From contig LNEM01000030.1 of the NCBI GenBank assembly GCA_001464955.1, positions 1,134,558 through 1,198,557 on the forward strand: a stretch of 64,000 nt of DNA, in the 5' to 3' direction. The DNA is from Rhizobiales bacterium Ga0077537 (GTDB lineage: Bacteria > Pseudomonadota > Alphaproteobacteria > Rhizobiales > Hyphomicrobiaceae). Shown here in pieces: positions 27,720-36,834 of the stretch; within the stretch, counting starts at the first letter, position 1, and every line of letters starts with the position of its first letter. Under the pieces are notes generated by a model that ran no database searches, was not told the DNA's origin, and worked only from the letters and a program-made list of their open reading frames with translations. Both the position numbers and the translations under genes were made by a program.

Positions 27720-28414
27720 AGTCCACGCTCCCGCTTGAGCTGGTCGTAGGCGTTGTTGATGGCCGCGAGCGTCTTCTCGGCGATGGCGACGAACTCGGCG
27801 GGTACGCCGCGTCCGATGAGCCGGTCCGGATGGTTTTCGAGGACGAGCTGGCGGTGCCGCGCCCGGACCTCCTCGTTGCTGGCGCCCGGCTTCAACCCGA
27901 GGATGGTGTAGGGGTCGGCATCCGCCGTGACGAACAGCGAACGGATCCATGCGACTTCACTCGCCGGAATGCCGATGAGATCGGCGACACGGTGAAGATA
28001 GGCGTCTTCTCTCTCGTGCAGGATGCCGTCCGCGGCCGCGATGACGAAAAGTCCTTCGAGCACGTCGCGCTTGAGCTGCGCGTCGTCTCCGAGGACGTCC
28101 TTGATCTGCCGCGCATAGGTCTCGAAGCCCGCGATGTCCCGTTTCGCGAGATCGAATACGCGCCGGACATTGTCGGCCTCGGTCTCTGGAAAAGCACAGA
28201 CACGCCGGAAGGCGGCCACCTCGTCATCGGTGACGCGTCCATCGGACTTCGCCATTTTTGCAGACAGCGCCACGATGGCGATGGTGAAGGCAACGCCGGC
28301 CGTGCCCCGCGACGGCTCGGCGACTTCGATGCCGAGGGCCTTCAGCAGCGGGGCTATTGCATCGGATCGCGCAGCGGCCTGCGCCGCGCCTGTGATCGTT
28401 TGCCAGATCGTCAT
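27716..28414 (-). CDS. TerB-DnaJ fusion protein (DjlA-like, cytoplasmic)
   Basis: About 232 residues from ATG 28414 (MTIWQTITGA). A TerB-like helical domain (about 45-155, KSDGRVTDDEVAAFRRV and AADGILHEREDAYLHRV, with paired acidic loops) is followed by a C-terminal J domain (about 165-232) with the HPD motif in ENHPDRLIG. DjlA has the same domain order but a membrane anchor; only a weakly hydrophobic segment (about 38-55) occurs here. It should stimulate DnaK. Its TGA overlaps the amidase start. Confidence 0.88.
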   Translation of the reverse strand: MTIWQTITGAAQAAARSDAIAPLLKALGIEVAEPSRGTAGVAFTIAIVALSAKMAKSDGRVTDDEVAAFRRVCAFPETEADNVRRVFDLAKRDIAGFETYARQIKDVLGDDAQLKRDVLEGLFVIAAADGILHEREDAYLHRVADLIGIPASEVAWIRSLFVTADADPYTILGLKPGASNEEVRARHRQLVLENHPDRLIGRGVPAEFVAIAEKTLAAINNAYDQLKRERGL

Positions 28415-28792
28415 GCGGCGAGTGTGCCGGATTGTCGAGCTTGGGTCCATGCGCTCCAGTGGCACTCATGAGGCAGGTCAGGCTCGGGATGGCCGGCATC
28501 GAGAGGGCGCGCGGTGGAGAAGTGGGCGCGCCGACCCCGCTGTAGTCACTCGGCGCGCCCGGTCGCCTTGGCCCGCATCACCCTACTGAAGCCGGAACAC
28601 GGTACCACCGCGATCCGGTCTCCGATGCTTGCCGCTTGCGGCGACGCGTGTCAGTGACGGTCGAAAAGTGGTTGGAATGCGGCAACGGCGGCGGCCTGCG
28701 GCCCCTGCTTTATCGGAATGTGGCCGAACTGCCTCTTGCCCTACCGCACACGCGCACGTCTCTTCGGCCAACAGATTGGAAGGATTGAGAGT
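28415..28792. other. Gene-free 378 bp interval upstream of the TerB-DnaJ gene
   Basis: I see no gene in this stretch. The short frames in it are Arg/Pro-rich shadows without start signals. It contains one perfect inverted repeat (listed separately) and should hold the promoter of the TerB-DnaJ/amidase operon near its left end and the end of the ABC-F transcript near its right end. Confidence 0.5.
28524..28560. repeat. Perfect 11-bp inverted repeat, candidate terminator
   Basis: Arms at 28524-28534 and 28550-28560 (gggcgcgccga and its complement) enclose a 15-base loop. It lies downstream of the ABC-F stop on the minus strand, where a terminator would be expected, but lacks a U-tract on either side. 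Confidence 0.5.
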
Positions 28793-30694
28793 TCAGAGCA
28801 GATCCGCGTTCGCTGTCTCGTAGGCATCGGTCGCCGACAGCCAATCTTCCTCGGCCTGCGCGAGCAGCTTCGCCTTGAGCCCCCGCTCCTGGACCAGCTT
28901 CTGGGCCTTTGCGGCATCGCGACTGTAGAGCGCCGGATCCGCGAGCGAACGATCGAGGGCCGCGACTTCGGCGGCAAGACGCTCCATGACGGTTTCGGCG
29001 GACTGGACAGCCTTTCTCAGCGGCGCCAGCTGCGCCCGGCGTTCGGCGGCACCGCGCCTCTGGTCGGCGCGCGATGCGCGGGCCTCGGCATTGGCACCTT
29101 CGGTGTTCTGCGCGCGCGGCCGGCCACCCCGCTCGGCCAGCAGCTCCGACCGGTACGTCTCCATGTCTCCGTCGAAGCTGCGGACGGTGCCGTCCTTGAC
29201 GACCCACAAGCGGTCGGCCGAAGCGTCGATGAGGTGCCGGTCGTGGCTGATCAGGATGACGGCGCCCTCGTAGCTGTTGAGGGCGAAAACCAGCGCCTCG
29301 CGGCTGTCGACGTCGAGATGGTTCGTCGGCTCGTCGAGGATGAGGAGGTGCGGCTTGTGGAAGGCGGTCATCGCCATGAGGAGGCGCGCCTTCTCCCCGC
29401 CCGAGAGGTTACGGGCCCTGGTGTCTGCCTTGTCGGCACCGAACCCCCAGGTGCCGAGGCGGCTCCGCCGCTCGGCCTCGGTGGCAGTGGGCATCAGGCG
29501 CGTTACCTGATCGAAGGGCGAGAGCTCGGAGTCGAGATCGTCGAGCTGGTGTTGCGCGAAGTACCCGACGTCGAGCTTGGGTGCGCGCCGCACGTCTCCG
29601 GCCAGGGGAGCGAGCCGTCCGGCGAGAAGCTTGGCGAACGTCGATTTGCCGTTGCCGTTCTGGCCGAGCAGTGCGATCCGGTCGTCCTGGTCGATCCGGA
29701 GGCTCAGTCGGGTGAGGATCGGCGCGTCGGGCGCATATCCGACACTGGCGCGCTCCAGATTGATGATCGGGCTCGCAAGCAGCCGGTCCGGCGCCGGCAG
29801 GCTGAACGGCACGACCCGGTCCTCGACTTCCGCCGCGATCGGCTGCATCCGGGCGAGCGCCTTGACCCGGCTCTGCGCCTGCGCCGCCTTGCTCGCCTTG
29901 GCCTTGAAGCGCGTGATGAACGCTTCGAGGTGGCGGCGCTGGTCGTCCTGCTTCTTCTGCAGCTTCTGATCGAGCCGCTGCTTCTCGCGGCGCGTCTCCT
30001 CGAACGCGTCGTAGCCGCCTGCATAGAGCGTGAGACGCCCCCGATCGAGATGCACGATGTGCCCGACGGCGCGATTGAGCAGGTCGCGGTCGTGGCTGAC
30101 CATGATGACGGTATGCGGATAGGCCTTGAGATAACTCTCGAGCCACAGCGTGCCCTCGAGATCGAGATAGTTGGTCGGCTCGTCGAGAAGTAGGACTTCC
30201 GGTTCGAGGAACAGGACCGAAGCCAGTGCCACGCGCATGCGCCAGCCGCCGGAGAACTCGCGGCAGGCGCGCCGCTGCGCCGCCTCGTCGAACCCGAGGC
30301 CCGAGAGGATCTGCGCGGCGCGTGACGGCGCCGAGTGCGCGTCGATGTCGTTGAGCCGCTCGTGAATGGCGGCGATCTCGTCGGCCTCGGTCGCGACCTC
30401 CGAAGCAGCGATCAGCCGGGCTCGCTCCCGGTCGGCGGCGAGCACCCAGTCGATCAGGCTGTCGTCGCCGCCGGGCGCTTCCTGCGCCACATATCCGATC
30501 CGCGCCCCGTTGGCGGTGCTGATCGTCCCGTCGTCCGGCGCGATCTCTCCGACGATCAGCCGGATGAGCGTCGATTTGCCGGCGCCATTGCGCCCGACGA
30601 GGCCCACCTTGTGCCCGGTTGGGATCGCGACGGTCGCGCCGTCGAGGATCGCCTTGCCCTCGATCCGATAGGTGATCTCGTTGATGTGCAGCAT
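28793..30694 (-). CDS. ABC-F family ATPase (YheS/Uup-like)
   Basis: A 633-residue protein with two ABC cassettes and no membrane segments. Cassette 1: Walker A GRNGAGKST (about 35-43), signature FSGGWRMRVALA, Walker B VLLLDEPTNYLD. Cassette 2: GQNGNGKST, signature LSGGEKARLLMA, LLILDEPTNHLD. The linker (about 230-300) is the charged helical hairpin of ABC-F proteins (KQRLDQKLQKKQ), and a C-terminal coiled-coil region (about 540-633) is present. ABC-F proteins act on ribosomes or DNA-linked processes. It is transcribed alone. Confidence 0.95.
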   Translation of the reverse strand: MLHINEITYRIEGKAILDGATVAIPTGHKVGLVGRNGAGKSTLIRLIVGEIAPDDGTISTANGARIGYVAQEAPGGDDSLIDWVLAADRERARLIAASEVATEADEIAAIHERLNDIDAHSAPSRAAQILSGLGFDEAAQRRACREFSGGWRMRVALASVLFLEPEVLLLDEPTNYLDLEGTLWLESYLKAYPHTVIMVSHDRDLLNRAVGHIVHLDRGRLTLYAGGYDAFEETRREKQRLDQKLQKKQDDQRRHLEAFITRFKAKASKAAQAQSRVKALARMQPIAAEVEDRVVPFSLPAPDRLLASPIINLERASVGYAPDAPILTRLSLRIDQDDRIALLGQNGNGKSTFAKLLAGRLAPLAGDVRRAPKLDVGYFAQHQLDDLDSELSPFDQVTRLMPTATEAERRSRLGTWGFGADKADTRARNLSGGEKARLLMAMTAFHKPHLLILDEPTNHLDVDSREALVFALNSYEGAVILISHDRHLIDASADRLWVVKDGTVRSFDGDMETYRSELLAERGGRPRAQNTEGANAEARASRADQRRGAAERRAQLAPLRKAVQSAETVMERLAAEVAALDRSLADPALYSRDAAKAQKLVQERGLKAKLLAQAEEDWLSATDAYETANADLL

Positions 30695-30778
30695 GATGCG
30701 CCGCAGATAGCGCCTTCGCGCTGCCTTGTCGACATCGCCCGGGAAGCGCTGTGGGCCTCCGGGTCTGGCGCGATGTGA

Positions 30779-31051
30779 TTAGCGGCGGCTGTCGCCATAG
30801 TCGTTGAACCGCGCCCAGAACTCTTCCCGGTCGCACTGGTGGTTCAGATTGAGCGAATCCATCGACCGGCCGGTATCGCGTTGGCAGTTGCCCTGGCGAT
30901 CGACGGTCGACGAGCGGCGCGATGGCCGGCGCTCATATCCACGCGCCGAGTCGCCGTCGCGATAGGTCTTCTTGCGATAGTCGCGGGCGTCGGCATTCGG
31001 AACGGCCGCGAGGGTGGCGACAGCCACGACAAGAAAGGCGAGGGATTTCAT
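30779..31051 (-). CDS. Small exported Arg/Asp-rich protein of unknown function
   Basis: A 90-residue protein: Sec signal peptide (MKSLAFLVVAVATLAAVPNADA, cleavage near 22) followed by a very polar mature part (RDYRKKTYRDGDSARGYERR...) with two Cys (about 56 and 73), and a C-terminal REEFWARFNDYGDSRR. GGAG stands about 7 bases before the ATG. No family recognised. It lies between the ABC-F gene and livF, on the same strand as both. Confidence 0.65.
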   Translation of the reverse strand: MKSLAFLVVAVATLAAVPNADARDYRKKTYRDGDSARGYERRPSRRSSTVDRQGNCQRDTGRSMDSLNLNHQCDREEFWARFNDYGDSRR

Positions 31052-31131
31052 AGAGTTCTCCATGCGCCAAGGGCCATGCATGGCACGATCGGCCACCGCG
31101 ATAACATGCGATGGGTATAGGCGCTCTGGCC

Positions 31132-31854
31132 TCAGAGGGCCAGATAGCGCGCCTTCACATCCTCGTTGGCCTTCAGTGCCTCGATCGTATCGCGGAACAC
31201 GATCTGCCCTTTGTCGATGACAGTCGCGTGGCTCGCGATTCCGAGGCAGAAGTGCATGTTCTGCTCGGCCAGCAGGACCGTGACGCCCATGTCCCGAAGC
31301 TTCCGGAGGAGCGCGCCGATCTGCTGCACGATCACCGGTGCCAGTCCCTCGCTCGGCTCGTCGAGGAGCAGGCCGACGGGATTGCCCATCAATGTGCGGC
31401 CGATGGTGAGCATCTGTTGCTCGCCGCCGGACAGGCGACCGGCGAAGCGATCCTTGAGCGGCTCGAGAAGCGGCAGCATGTCGTAGATGCGCCGGACCGT
31501 CCAATAGTCCTCGCCATTCGGCCCCCTCTTCTCGCCGATCAGCAGATTGTCCTCGACCGTATGCTCGGGAAACACCTGTCGATCCTCGGGCACATAGCCG
31601 AGGCCTGCACGCGCGATGACGTGCGGACGCCGCCGCTGCAACTCGCGCCCGAGAATACGCACCTTGCCGGTCTTCGGCGGGGCGAGGCCGGCGATCGCCT
31701 TCAAGGTCGTCGATTTCCCGGCGCCGTTCCGGCCGAGCAGCGCCATCGTCTGGCCCTCGGTCACCGAGACGGAAACGTCGAACAGGATCTGGCTGCTCCC
31801 GTAGAAGACATCGATGCCTTCGGTGGCCATGATTTCGCGGTCGGTGGTCGTCAT
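31132..31854 (-). CDS. livF: Branched-chain amino acid ABC transporter ATP-binding protein (LivF-like)
   Basis: A 240-residue ATPase: Walker A GRNGAGKST (about 40-48), Q-loop, signature LSGGEQQMLTIGR, Walker B GLLLDEPSEGL. The motif GLGYVPEDRQVFPEHTVEDNL is typical of LivF. ATG 31854 overlaps the TGA of livG (ATGA). Last gene of a five-gene importer operon (substrate-binding protein, livH, livM, livG, livF). The cargo could be a branched-chain amino acid, amide or urea-like compound. Confidence 0.93.
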   Translation of the reverse strand: MTTTDREIMATEGIDVFYGSSQILFDVSVSVTEGQTMALLGRNGAGKSTTLKAIAGLAPPKTGKVRILGRELQRRRPHVIARAGLGYVPEDRQVFPEHTVEDNLLIGEKRGPNGEDYWTVRRIYDMLPLLEPLKDRFAGRLSGGEQQMLTIGRTLMGNPVGLLLDEPSEGLAPVIVQQIGALLRKLRDMGVTVLLAEQNMHFCLGIASHATVIDKGQIVFRDTIEALKANEDVKARYLAL

Positions 31855-32606
31855 GCGTGGCTCGCCTCGAACTCGTCTCCCAGATACGCCTTGATGACCT
31901 CCGGGTGTCGCCGGATCTCGTCGGGAGTTCCTTCTGCGAGAACACGGCCGTAGCTGAGTACGCGCACCGACTGCGCGATCTTGAAGACGATCGACATGTC
32001 GTGCTCGATGAAGATGAGCGTCATGCGCTCCTGCTCCCACATCCGATGCACGGTATCGATCATCGCCCACCGCTCTTCCGGCCCCATGCCGGCTGTGGGT
32101 TCGTCGAGGAGCAGCACGTGCGGCTCGAGCACCAATGCGAGCGCAATATCGAGCAGCTTCTGGTCACCATGGCTGAGATTGCGCGACAGCGTGTCTGCCT
32201 TCGCCGTCAGTCCGGCGAGCGCGATCACCTGTTCTGCGCGGTCGCCGCTCCCCGGCATCGGAAAGCGCTTGGCGAGGATGCGGTGCTGGTTGCGGTGCGC
32301 GTGCACGGCGCCGAGCACTGCCTGGCGCACGGTCAACGTGGGAAAGATCCGTGCGATCTGGAACGCGCGCCCGATGCCGCGCCGGACGATTTCGGGCGGC
32401 GACAGTCCTGCGATATCGTCGCCGTCGAGCAGGATGCGGCCCCGATCCGGCTTGAAGGCGCCGGTGATGAGGTTGAAGAACGTGGTCTTGCCGGCCCCGT
32501 TCGGGCCGATCACGGCTGTCAGCGAACCCTTGGGGAAATGCAGCGAGACGTCGTTGGTCGCAGCCACGCCGCCGAATGATTTGCTCAGGCCCTCGATTTT
32601 CAGCAT
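31851..32606 (-). CDS. livG: Branched-chain amino acid ABC transporter ATP-binding protein (LivG-like)
   Basis: A 251-residue ATPase: Walker A GPNGAGKTT (about 35-43), signature LSHGDQKLLDIALAL (the LSxGDQ form common in LivG), Walker B VLLLDEPTAGMGPEE, and the C-terminal LivG tail GTPDEIRRHPEVIKAYLGDE. Follows livM by 4 bp and overlaps livF by 4 bp. Confidence 0.93.
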   Translation of the reverse strand: MLKIEGLSKSFGGVAATNDVSLHFPKGSLTAVIGPNGAGKTTFFNLITGAFKPDRGRILLDGDDIAGLSPPEIVRRGIGRAFQIARIFPTLTVRQAVLGAVHAHRNQHRILAKRFPMPGSGDRAEQVIALAGLTAKADTLSRNLSHGDQKLLDIALALVLEPHVLLLDEPTAGMGPEERWAMIDTVHRMWEQERMTLIFIEHDMSIVFKIAQSVRVLSYGRVLAEGTPDEIRRHPEVIKAYLGDEFEASHA

Positions 32607-32610
32607 CGGC

Positions 32611-33633
32611 TTACTCCCCGGCCCGGGCTGGTGCGCTGGCGGCGGTCTTGGCCGCGGTGTCGGGACGCGGCCCCGACGTCGGTGTCTGACGGTCGCGCCA
32701 GAGGTCGGCGGCGAAGTCCATCAGCCCTTTCCGGAGGCCGAGCGCGAAGAGCAGGATGACCAGGCCGAGCACCAGTCCGTAGTGGGTCGTCATCTTCGTC
32801 ACGAAGTCGTTGAGCAGTAGCAGCATCACCGCCCCGACCATCGGCCCGAGGAACACGGTGATGCCCCCGAGCATGATCATGAAGATCGCCTCGCCGGAGA
32901 TCGTCCAGTAGGCGAAGTCCGGGAATGCGCCGGAGACGAACAGGCTCATGATCATGCCGCCGATGGCGCCGAACGCCCCGGCGATCACGTACGCCATGAG
33001 CCGCACCCGAAACACGTTGATGCCGAGGAACGGCGCCCGCGCCGCGTTGTCCCGGATCATCCGCAGCGTGTAGCCGAAGGGCGACTGGACGATGTGGTAC
33101 ATGGCGAGCAGGGAGGCGACCAGCAGCCCCGTGCTGAACAGATAGAGGTGGTAATAGTCGTCGAGCCGGATGCCGAGGAACGGCGGCCTCGGAATGCCGC
33201 CGGTGAGACCCTGGTCGCCACCCGTGATCGGCGTCCACGCGATGATGAGGCTGTGCAGCAGCATCTGGAAGGCGAGCGTCACGAACGCGAAATAGATCTC
33301 GTTGAGACGCACGCAGATCGCCCCGACCACAGTTCCGACGACGATCGAGAGCCCGACCGTCGCGAGGAACGCGACCGGGATCGAGACGGGGAACGTCTGC
33401 ATGATCAGACCGAAGCTGTAGCAGCCGAGACCGAAGAACAGCCCGTGGCCGAAGCTTTCCATACCCGCGTAGCCGACGAGCAGGTTGAGCGATGTGGCGA
33501 AGATGCCGAACGCCGCGAGACGCACCATGAAGTCGGTGAAACCCTTGCCCGGCACGATGAACGGCAACAGGGCAAGGACGGCAAAGACGGCGATGGCGAT
33601 CAGGCTGTCGCGAAGCAGGGACGAGCGCGTCAT
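32611..33633 (-). CDS. livM: Branched-chain amino acid ABC transporter permease (LivM-like)
   Basis: A 340-residue inner-membrane permease with about nine hydrophobic segments. FGIFATSLNLLVGYAGMESFGHGLFFGLG near 42-70 is the family signature, and the cytoplasmic loop SPFGYTLRMIRDNAARAPFLGIN (near 185-207) holds the EAA-like coupling helix. A hydrophilic Pro/Ala-rich tail of about 25 residues is seen at the C-terminus. It starts one base after the livH stop. Confidence 0.93.
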   Translation of the reverse strand: MTRSSLLRDSLIAIAVFAVLALLPFIVPGKGFTDFMVRLAAFGIFATSLNLLVGYAGMESFGHGLFFGLGCYSFGLIMQTFPVSIPVAFLATVGLSIVVGTVVGAICVRLNEIYFAFVTLAFQMLLHSLIIAWTPITGGDQGLTGGIPRPPFLGIRLDDYYHLYLFSTGLLVASLLAMYHIVQSPFGYTLRMIRDNAARAPFLGINVFRVRLMAYVIAGAFGAIGGMIMSLFVSGAFPDFAYWTISGEAIFMIMLGGITVFLGPMVGAVMLLLLNDFVTKMTTHYGLVLGLVILLFALGLRKGLMDFAADLWRDRQTPTSGPRPDTAAKTAASAPARAGE

Positions 33634-33634
33634 G

Positions 33635-34537
33635 TCATGCGCCTCCCTTGCCGAAGAGGCCGCTCGGCTTGAGCACCAGCACCACGGCCATCAGGACGAA
33701 CATCAGGCCTTCCGTGAAGAGCGGAAATCCGATCGTGCCGAAGCTGCGCACGAGCCCGATGAGGATCGAGCCGACCAGCGCCCCCGCCACCGACCCCATG
33801 CCGCCGATGACGGTGACGATGAAGCTCTCGATGATGATCGACGTCCCCATCCCGGCGGTCAGCGACCGCACCGGAGCTGCGAGTCCACCCGCCAGGCCGG
33901 CGAGAAATCCGCCGAGGACGAACACGCTCGCATAGACGACGCCCGTGTTGATGCCGAGTGCCGAAACCATAGACGGGTTGACCGCCGCGGCCCTGACGAT
34001 CTTGCCGTACCGCGTCTTCGAGATGAGCAGCCCGAGAAGCCCCGCGATGGCCAGCGCGACCACGATGAGGAACAGATAGAACACCGGGACGACGCCTCCG
34101 GCGAAGACGAACGGCAATTGCTGGAACGCGCTCGGCATGCCGAACGACAGGAAGTCGGCGCCCCAGATGATTTTCACGAGATCGTCGAGGATCAGGATGG
34201 CGCCATAGCAGACGAGGAGCTGCATCAGGACTGGCGAGCCATAGACACGGCTGATCAGCAGCCGCTCGAAGACGAGCCCGAACAGCGCCACGCCAATGCC
34301 GCCCGCCAGCACCGCGATCAGGTAGTTTCCCGAAAGCTGATAGGCCGTGTAGGCGAAATAGGCGCCGAGCATGTAGAACGCGCCGTGTGCGAAGTTCACC
34401 ACCTTGAGCACGCCGAAGATCAGGGAGACCCCGGCAGCCACGAGGAAAAGCAGCAGGCCGATGATGAGGCCGCTTGTGGTCTGTGTGATGACGCACGATG
34501 GCGTGATCAGACAGCTGGCGAGAGCGCTGAGATCCAA
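33635..34537 (-). CDS. livH: Branched-chain amino acid ABC transporter permease (LivH-like)
   Basis: A 300-residue permease with about eight hydrophobic segments. LFLVAAGVSLIFGVLKVVNFAHGAFYMLGAY near 30-60 and ISKTRYGKIVRAAAVNPSMVSALGIN near 172-197 are LivH signatures. It stands between the substrate-binding protein gene (105 bp upstream) and livM (1 bp gap). An N-terminal segment MDLSALASCLITPSC precedes the first helix. Confidence 0.93.
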   Translation of the reverse strand: MDLSALASCLITPSCVITQTTSGLIIGLLLFLVAAGVSLIFGVLKVVNFAHGAFYMLGAYFAYTAYQLSGNYLIAVLAGGIGVALFGLVFERLLISRVYGSPVLMQLLVCYGAILILDDLVKIIWGADFLSFGMPSAFQQLPFVFAGGVVPVFYLFLIVVALAIAGLLGLLISKTRYGKIVRAAAVNPSMVSALGINTGVVYASVFVLGGFLAGLAGGLAAPVRSLTAGMGTSIIIESFIVTVIGGMGSVAGALVGSILIGLVRSFGTIGFPLFTEGLMFVLMAVVLVLKPSGLFGKGGA

Positions 34538-34642
34538 GTGGCACCTTGTCGAGAGGGTGGTCGTTTTCGAGCGGGGGGCGTTCAGGCACGCGGGCGGCGT
34601 TGCTCACGCCGCCCGCCTTGTTCTGAGGCGCTGGTCGCGCCC

Positions 34643-35908
34643 TCAGATGTACTTCATCGTCTTCTTCCACTCGGTCTCGAGATCGAGGATCATTTTCCAG
34701 TCGACCGACTTCACGTCCGGCACGAACGGATCTTTCTGGATCGTCTGTCCCCAGCCGGTCGAATAGTTGATCAGCGTGTTGTCGCCGGCCCGCATCGTTA
34801 GCTTGCCGTCGACGCCGTATGGCACGCTGATCGAGGCGCCGGAGATTGCTTCAGCAAGCTTCTTCGAATCCGTGCTGTTCGTCTTCTTGAGCGCGTCGAG
34901 CACGAACTTCGTGCCGGCCGAGTTCTCCCACGACCAGTTCAGCGGGTATTCGTTGAACTTCTTGCGATAGCCGGCCGACCAGTCGGCGTTCTCCTTCGTG
35001 GGCGGGAATGTGGAGAGATACCGGCTGCCGGAATGGATGCCCTTGGGGAGGTTCTTGATCGCGGTCAGCACGGCGTAGTCGGCGATGTTGATCGCGAACA
35101 CTTCGGTCTGGGCGAACAGGTTATAGATGCTGCTCTGGTCGATGAACGCGGTGAGATCGCCGCCCCACAGGCAGGAATAGACGGCCTGCGGCTTCGACTG
35201 CAGGATCTTGGTCAGCTGCTCCGTATAGTCGGGCTGGAACAGCTTCGGCCAGCTTTCGCCGATGACTTCGGCGTCCTTGTGGAAGCGCTTCAGGTACTCG
35301 AAGAACAGCTTGTTGCTGTCGCGCCCGTAGGCGTAGTCCGGCGAGCAGCCCATCCAGCGGTTCAGCTTCTTGGCCTTCGAGACCTCGGCCGCGTAGGAGC
35401 CGCCGGCGATGGCGTCGTGGATGCCCTGGCGCGCCGAGCGGAACGCCGTCGGCACGTGCAGCTTCGGGTCGGCGGTGAGGGACGACGTTTCCGAATTCGT
35501 GTGGATCGTCAGGATGCCCGTCTCGCGCGCGATCTCCTGTATCGCGAACGCAGCCGCCGACGTATCGGCGTCGAGCAGGATCTCGCAGCCCTCGCTGTTG
35601 ATGAACTCGCGCGCGATGCGCGCGGCTTCCTCGGGTTTCGCCTTGCTGTCGCGCACGATCAGCTCGATCGGGCGCCCGCCGAGCCCGCCTGCTGCGTTGA
35701 ACGCGTCGATCTCGATCTGTGCGCCCTTTTGTGAAGCCGAGCCGAGAATGGCGACGCGGCCCGATAGCACCGTGACCATGCCGACCTTGATCGGCTTGTT
35801 CTGGGCCTTCGAGACGAATGGAAATCCGATCGTCGAGGCCGCGGCAACCGCAGCCGTTCCTTTGAGTACACTCCGCCGTCCGACGCCGTTGGGCGCGCGC
35901 TTGGTCAT
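34643..35908 (-). CDS. ABC transporter substrate-binding protein, Leu/Ile/Val-binding family, Tat-type signal
   Basis: A 421-residue periplasmic protein. The N-terminus MTKRAPNGVGRRSVLKGTAA carries a twin-arginine motif and a hydrophobic core ending FVSKAQ, so folded export is likely. The mature part begins IKVGMVTVLSGRVAILG, the Peripla_BP_6 start, with CSPDYAYGRDSN and ADYAVLTAIKNLP further on. First gene of the liv-type operon; GGGAGG stands about 8 bases before ATG 35908. Ligand unknown. Confidence 0.92.
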   Translation of the reverse strand: MTKRAPNGVGRRSVLKGTAAVAAASTIGFPFVSKAQNKPIKVGMVTVLSGRVAILGSASQKGAQIEIDAFNAAGGLGGRPIELIVRDSKAKPEEAARIAREFINSEGCEILLDADTSAAAFAIQEIARETGILTIHTNSETSSLTADPKLHVPTAFRSARQGIHDAIAGGSYAAEVSKAKKLNRWMGCSPDYAYGRDSNKLFFEYLKRFHKDAEVIGESWPKLFQPDYTEQLTKILQSKPQAVYSCLWGGDLTAFIDQSSIYNLFAQTEVFAINIADYAVLTAIKNLPKGIHSGSRYLSTFPPTKENADWSAGYRKKFNEYPLNWSWENSAGTKFVLDALKKTNSTDSKKLAEAISGASISVPYGVDGKLTMRAGDNTLINYSTGWGQTIQKDPFVPDVKSVDWKMILDLETEWKKTMKYI

Positions 35909-36010
35909 GCCATCCTCCCTGATCGAGTTTTCCCGGTTCAAATGCCCGAGGTTGGCGCCAACATAACGGGAGCGGCGAATATGTCCAGACAGCCGGTGGC
36001 TGGGCGCCGG

Positions 36011-36748
36011 TCAGCTCGCGTCGTGAAAAATCACCCCGAGCGTGTGCCGCCGCCCGCTCCGGACCCGGCTGACGCCATGCCGGATCTTCACCCGGTAATC
36101 GCCGCGGCTGCCGGCCACGGGCCGTTCGTTGACGGCGAAGATGACGGCCTCGCCCTGCCCGAGGGAAACGACCTCGGGCCGGGACTGCATCCGCGGCCTT
36201 TGTTCCACGACGAGGAACTCGCCGCCGGTGAAGTCGCTGACCGGCTGCGACAGCAGAATGGCCACCTGGATCGGGAACACGGTGTCGCCATAGAGATCCT
36301 GATGCAGGCAATTGTAGTCGCCGGCTTGGTACTTGAGGATGAGCGGTGTGGGACGCACCTGCCCCGCGGCGCGGCACCGGTCGAGGAAATCGGCGTGCGC
36401 GCCGGGAAACTGCGTTTCGCCCCCCATCCGCCGAACCCAGTCGGAAGCGATGGGAGCCAGTTGGGAATAGAGCGCCTCGCGTAGCTCCTGCACGGGTGCC
36501 GGTAGCGGATAGTCGAGGTACTTGTACTCACCCGAGCCGAAACCGTGTCGCGCCATGACGATGCGGCTGCGAAAATGTGCGTCCTGGTCGTAGAGCGCGA
36601 TCAGGTGGTCGCACTCCGAAGGCGTCAGCAGCGGACCGGCAACGGCCGCGCCGTTGCGGTCGAGCTCGCCAGCGATGACGCCCCAGTCGAGAGCGGCGAC
36701 ACGCGCCGAGACGGTGCCCGCGAGGAGAGATCTGTCGCCTGCCGTCAT
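36011..36748 (-). CDS. 2OG-Fe(II) oxygenase
   Basis: A 245-residue Fe(II)/2-oxoglutarate oxygenase of the double-stranded beta-helix fold. Iron ligands are apparent: HQD near 168-170 (LHQDLYGD), and a distal His in RHGVSRVRSGRRHTLGVIFH with an Arg for 2-oxoglutarate. CLHQDLYGDTVFPIQVAILLS is typical of the prolyl-4-hydroxylase-like group. The substrate may be a protein, lipid or small molecule. It lies upstream of, but not overlapping, the M20 hydrolase on the same strand. Confidence 0.85.
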   Translation of the reverse strand: MTAGDRSLLAGTVSARVAALDWGVIAGELDRNGAAVAGPLLTPSECDHLIALYDQDAHFRSRIVMARHGFGSGEYKYLDYPLPAPVQELREALYSQLAPIASDWVRRMGGETQFPGAHADFLDRCRAAGQVRPTPLILKYQAGDYNCLHQDLYGDTVFPIQVAILLSQPVSDFTGGEFLVVEQRPRMQSRPEVVSLGQGEAVIFAVNERPVAGSRGDYRVKIRHGVSRVRSGRRHTLGVIFHDAS

Positions 36749-36834
36749 CGCCTTCGGCTCCGCCCGTTTCTACGCTGCCGGATAGTGACAGAGAGCAGGC
36801 GCCGCGGGCCACCCGAAAGCAAGCCTGACGCGAT

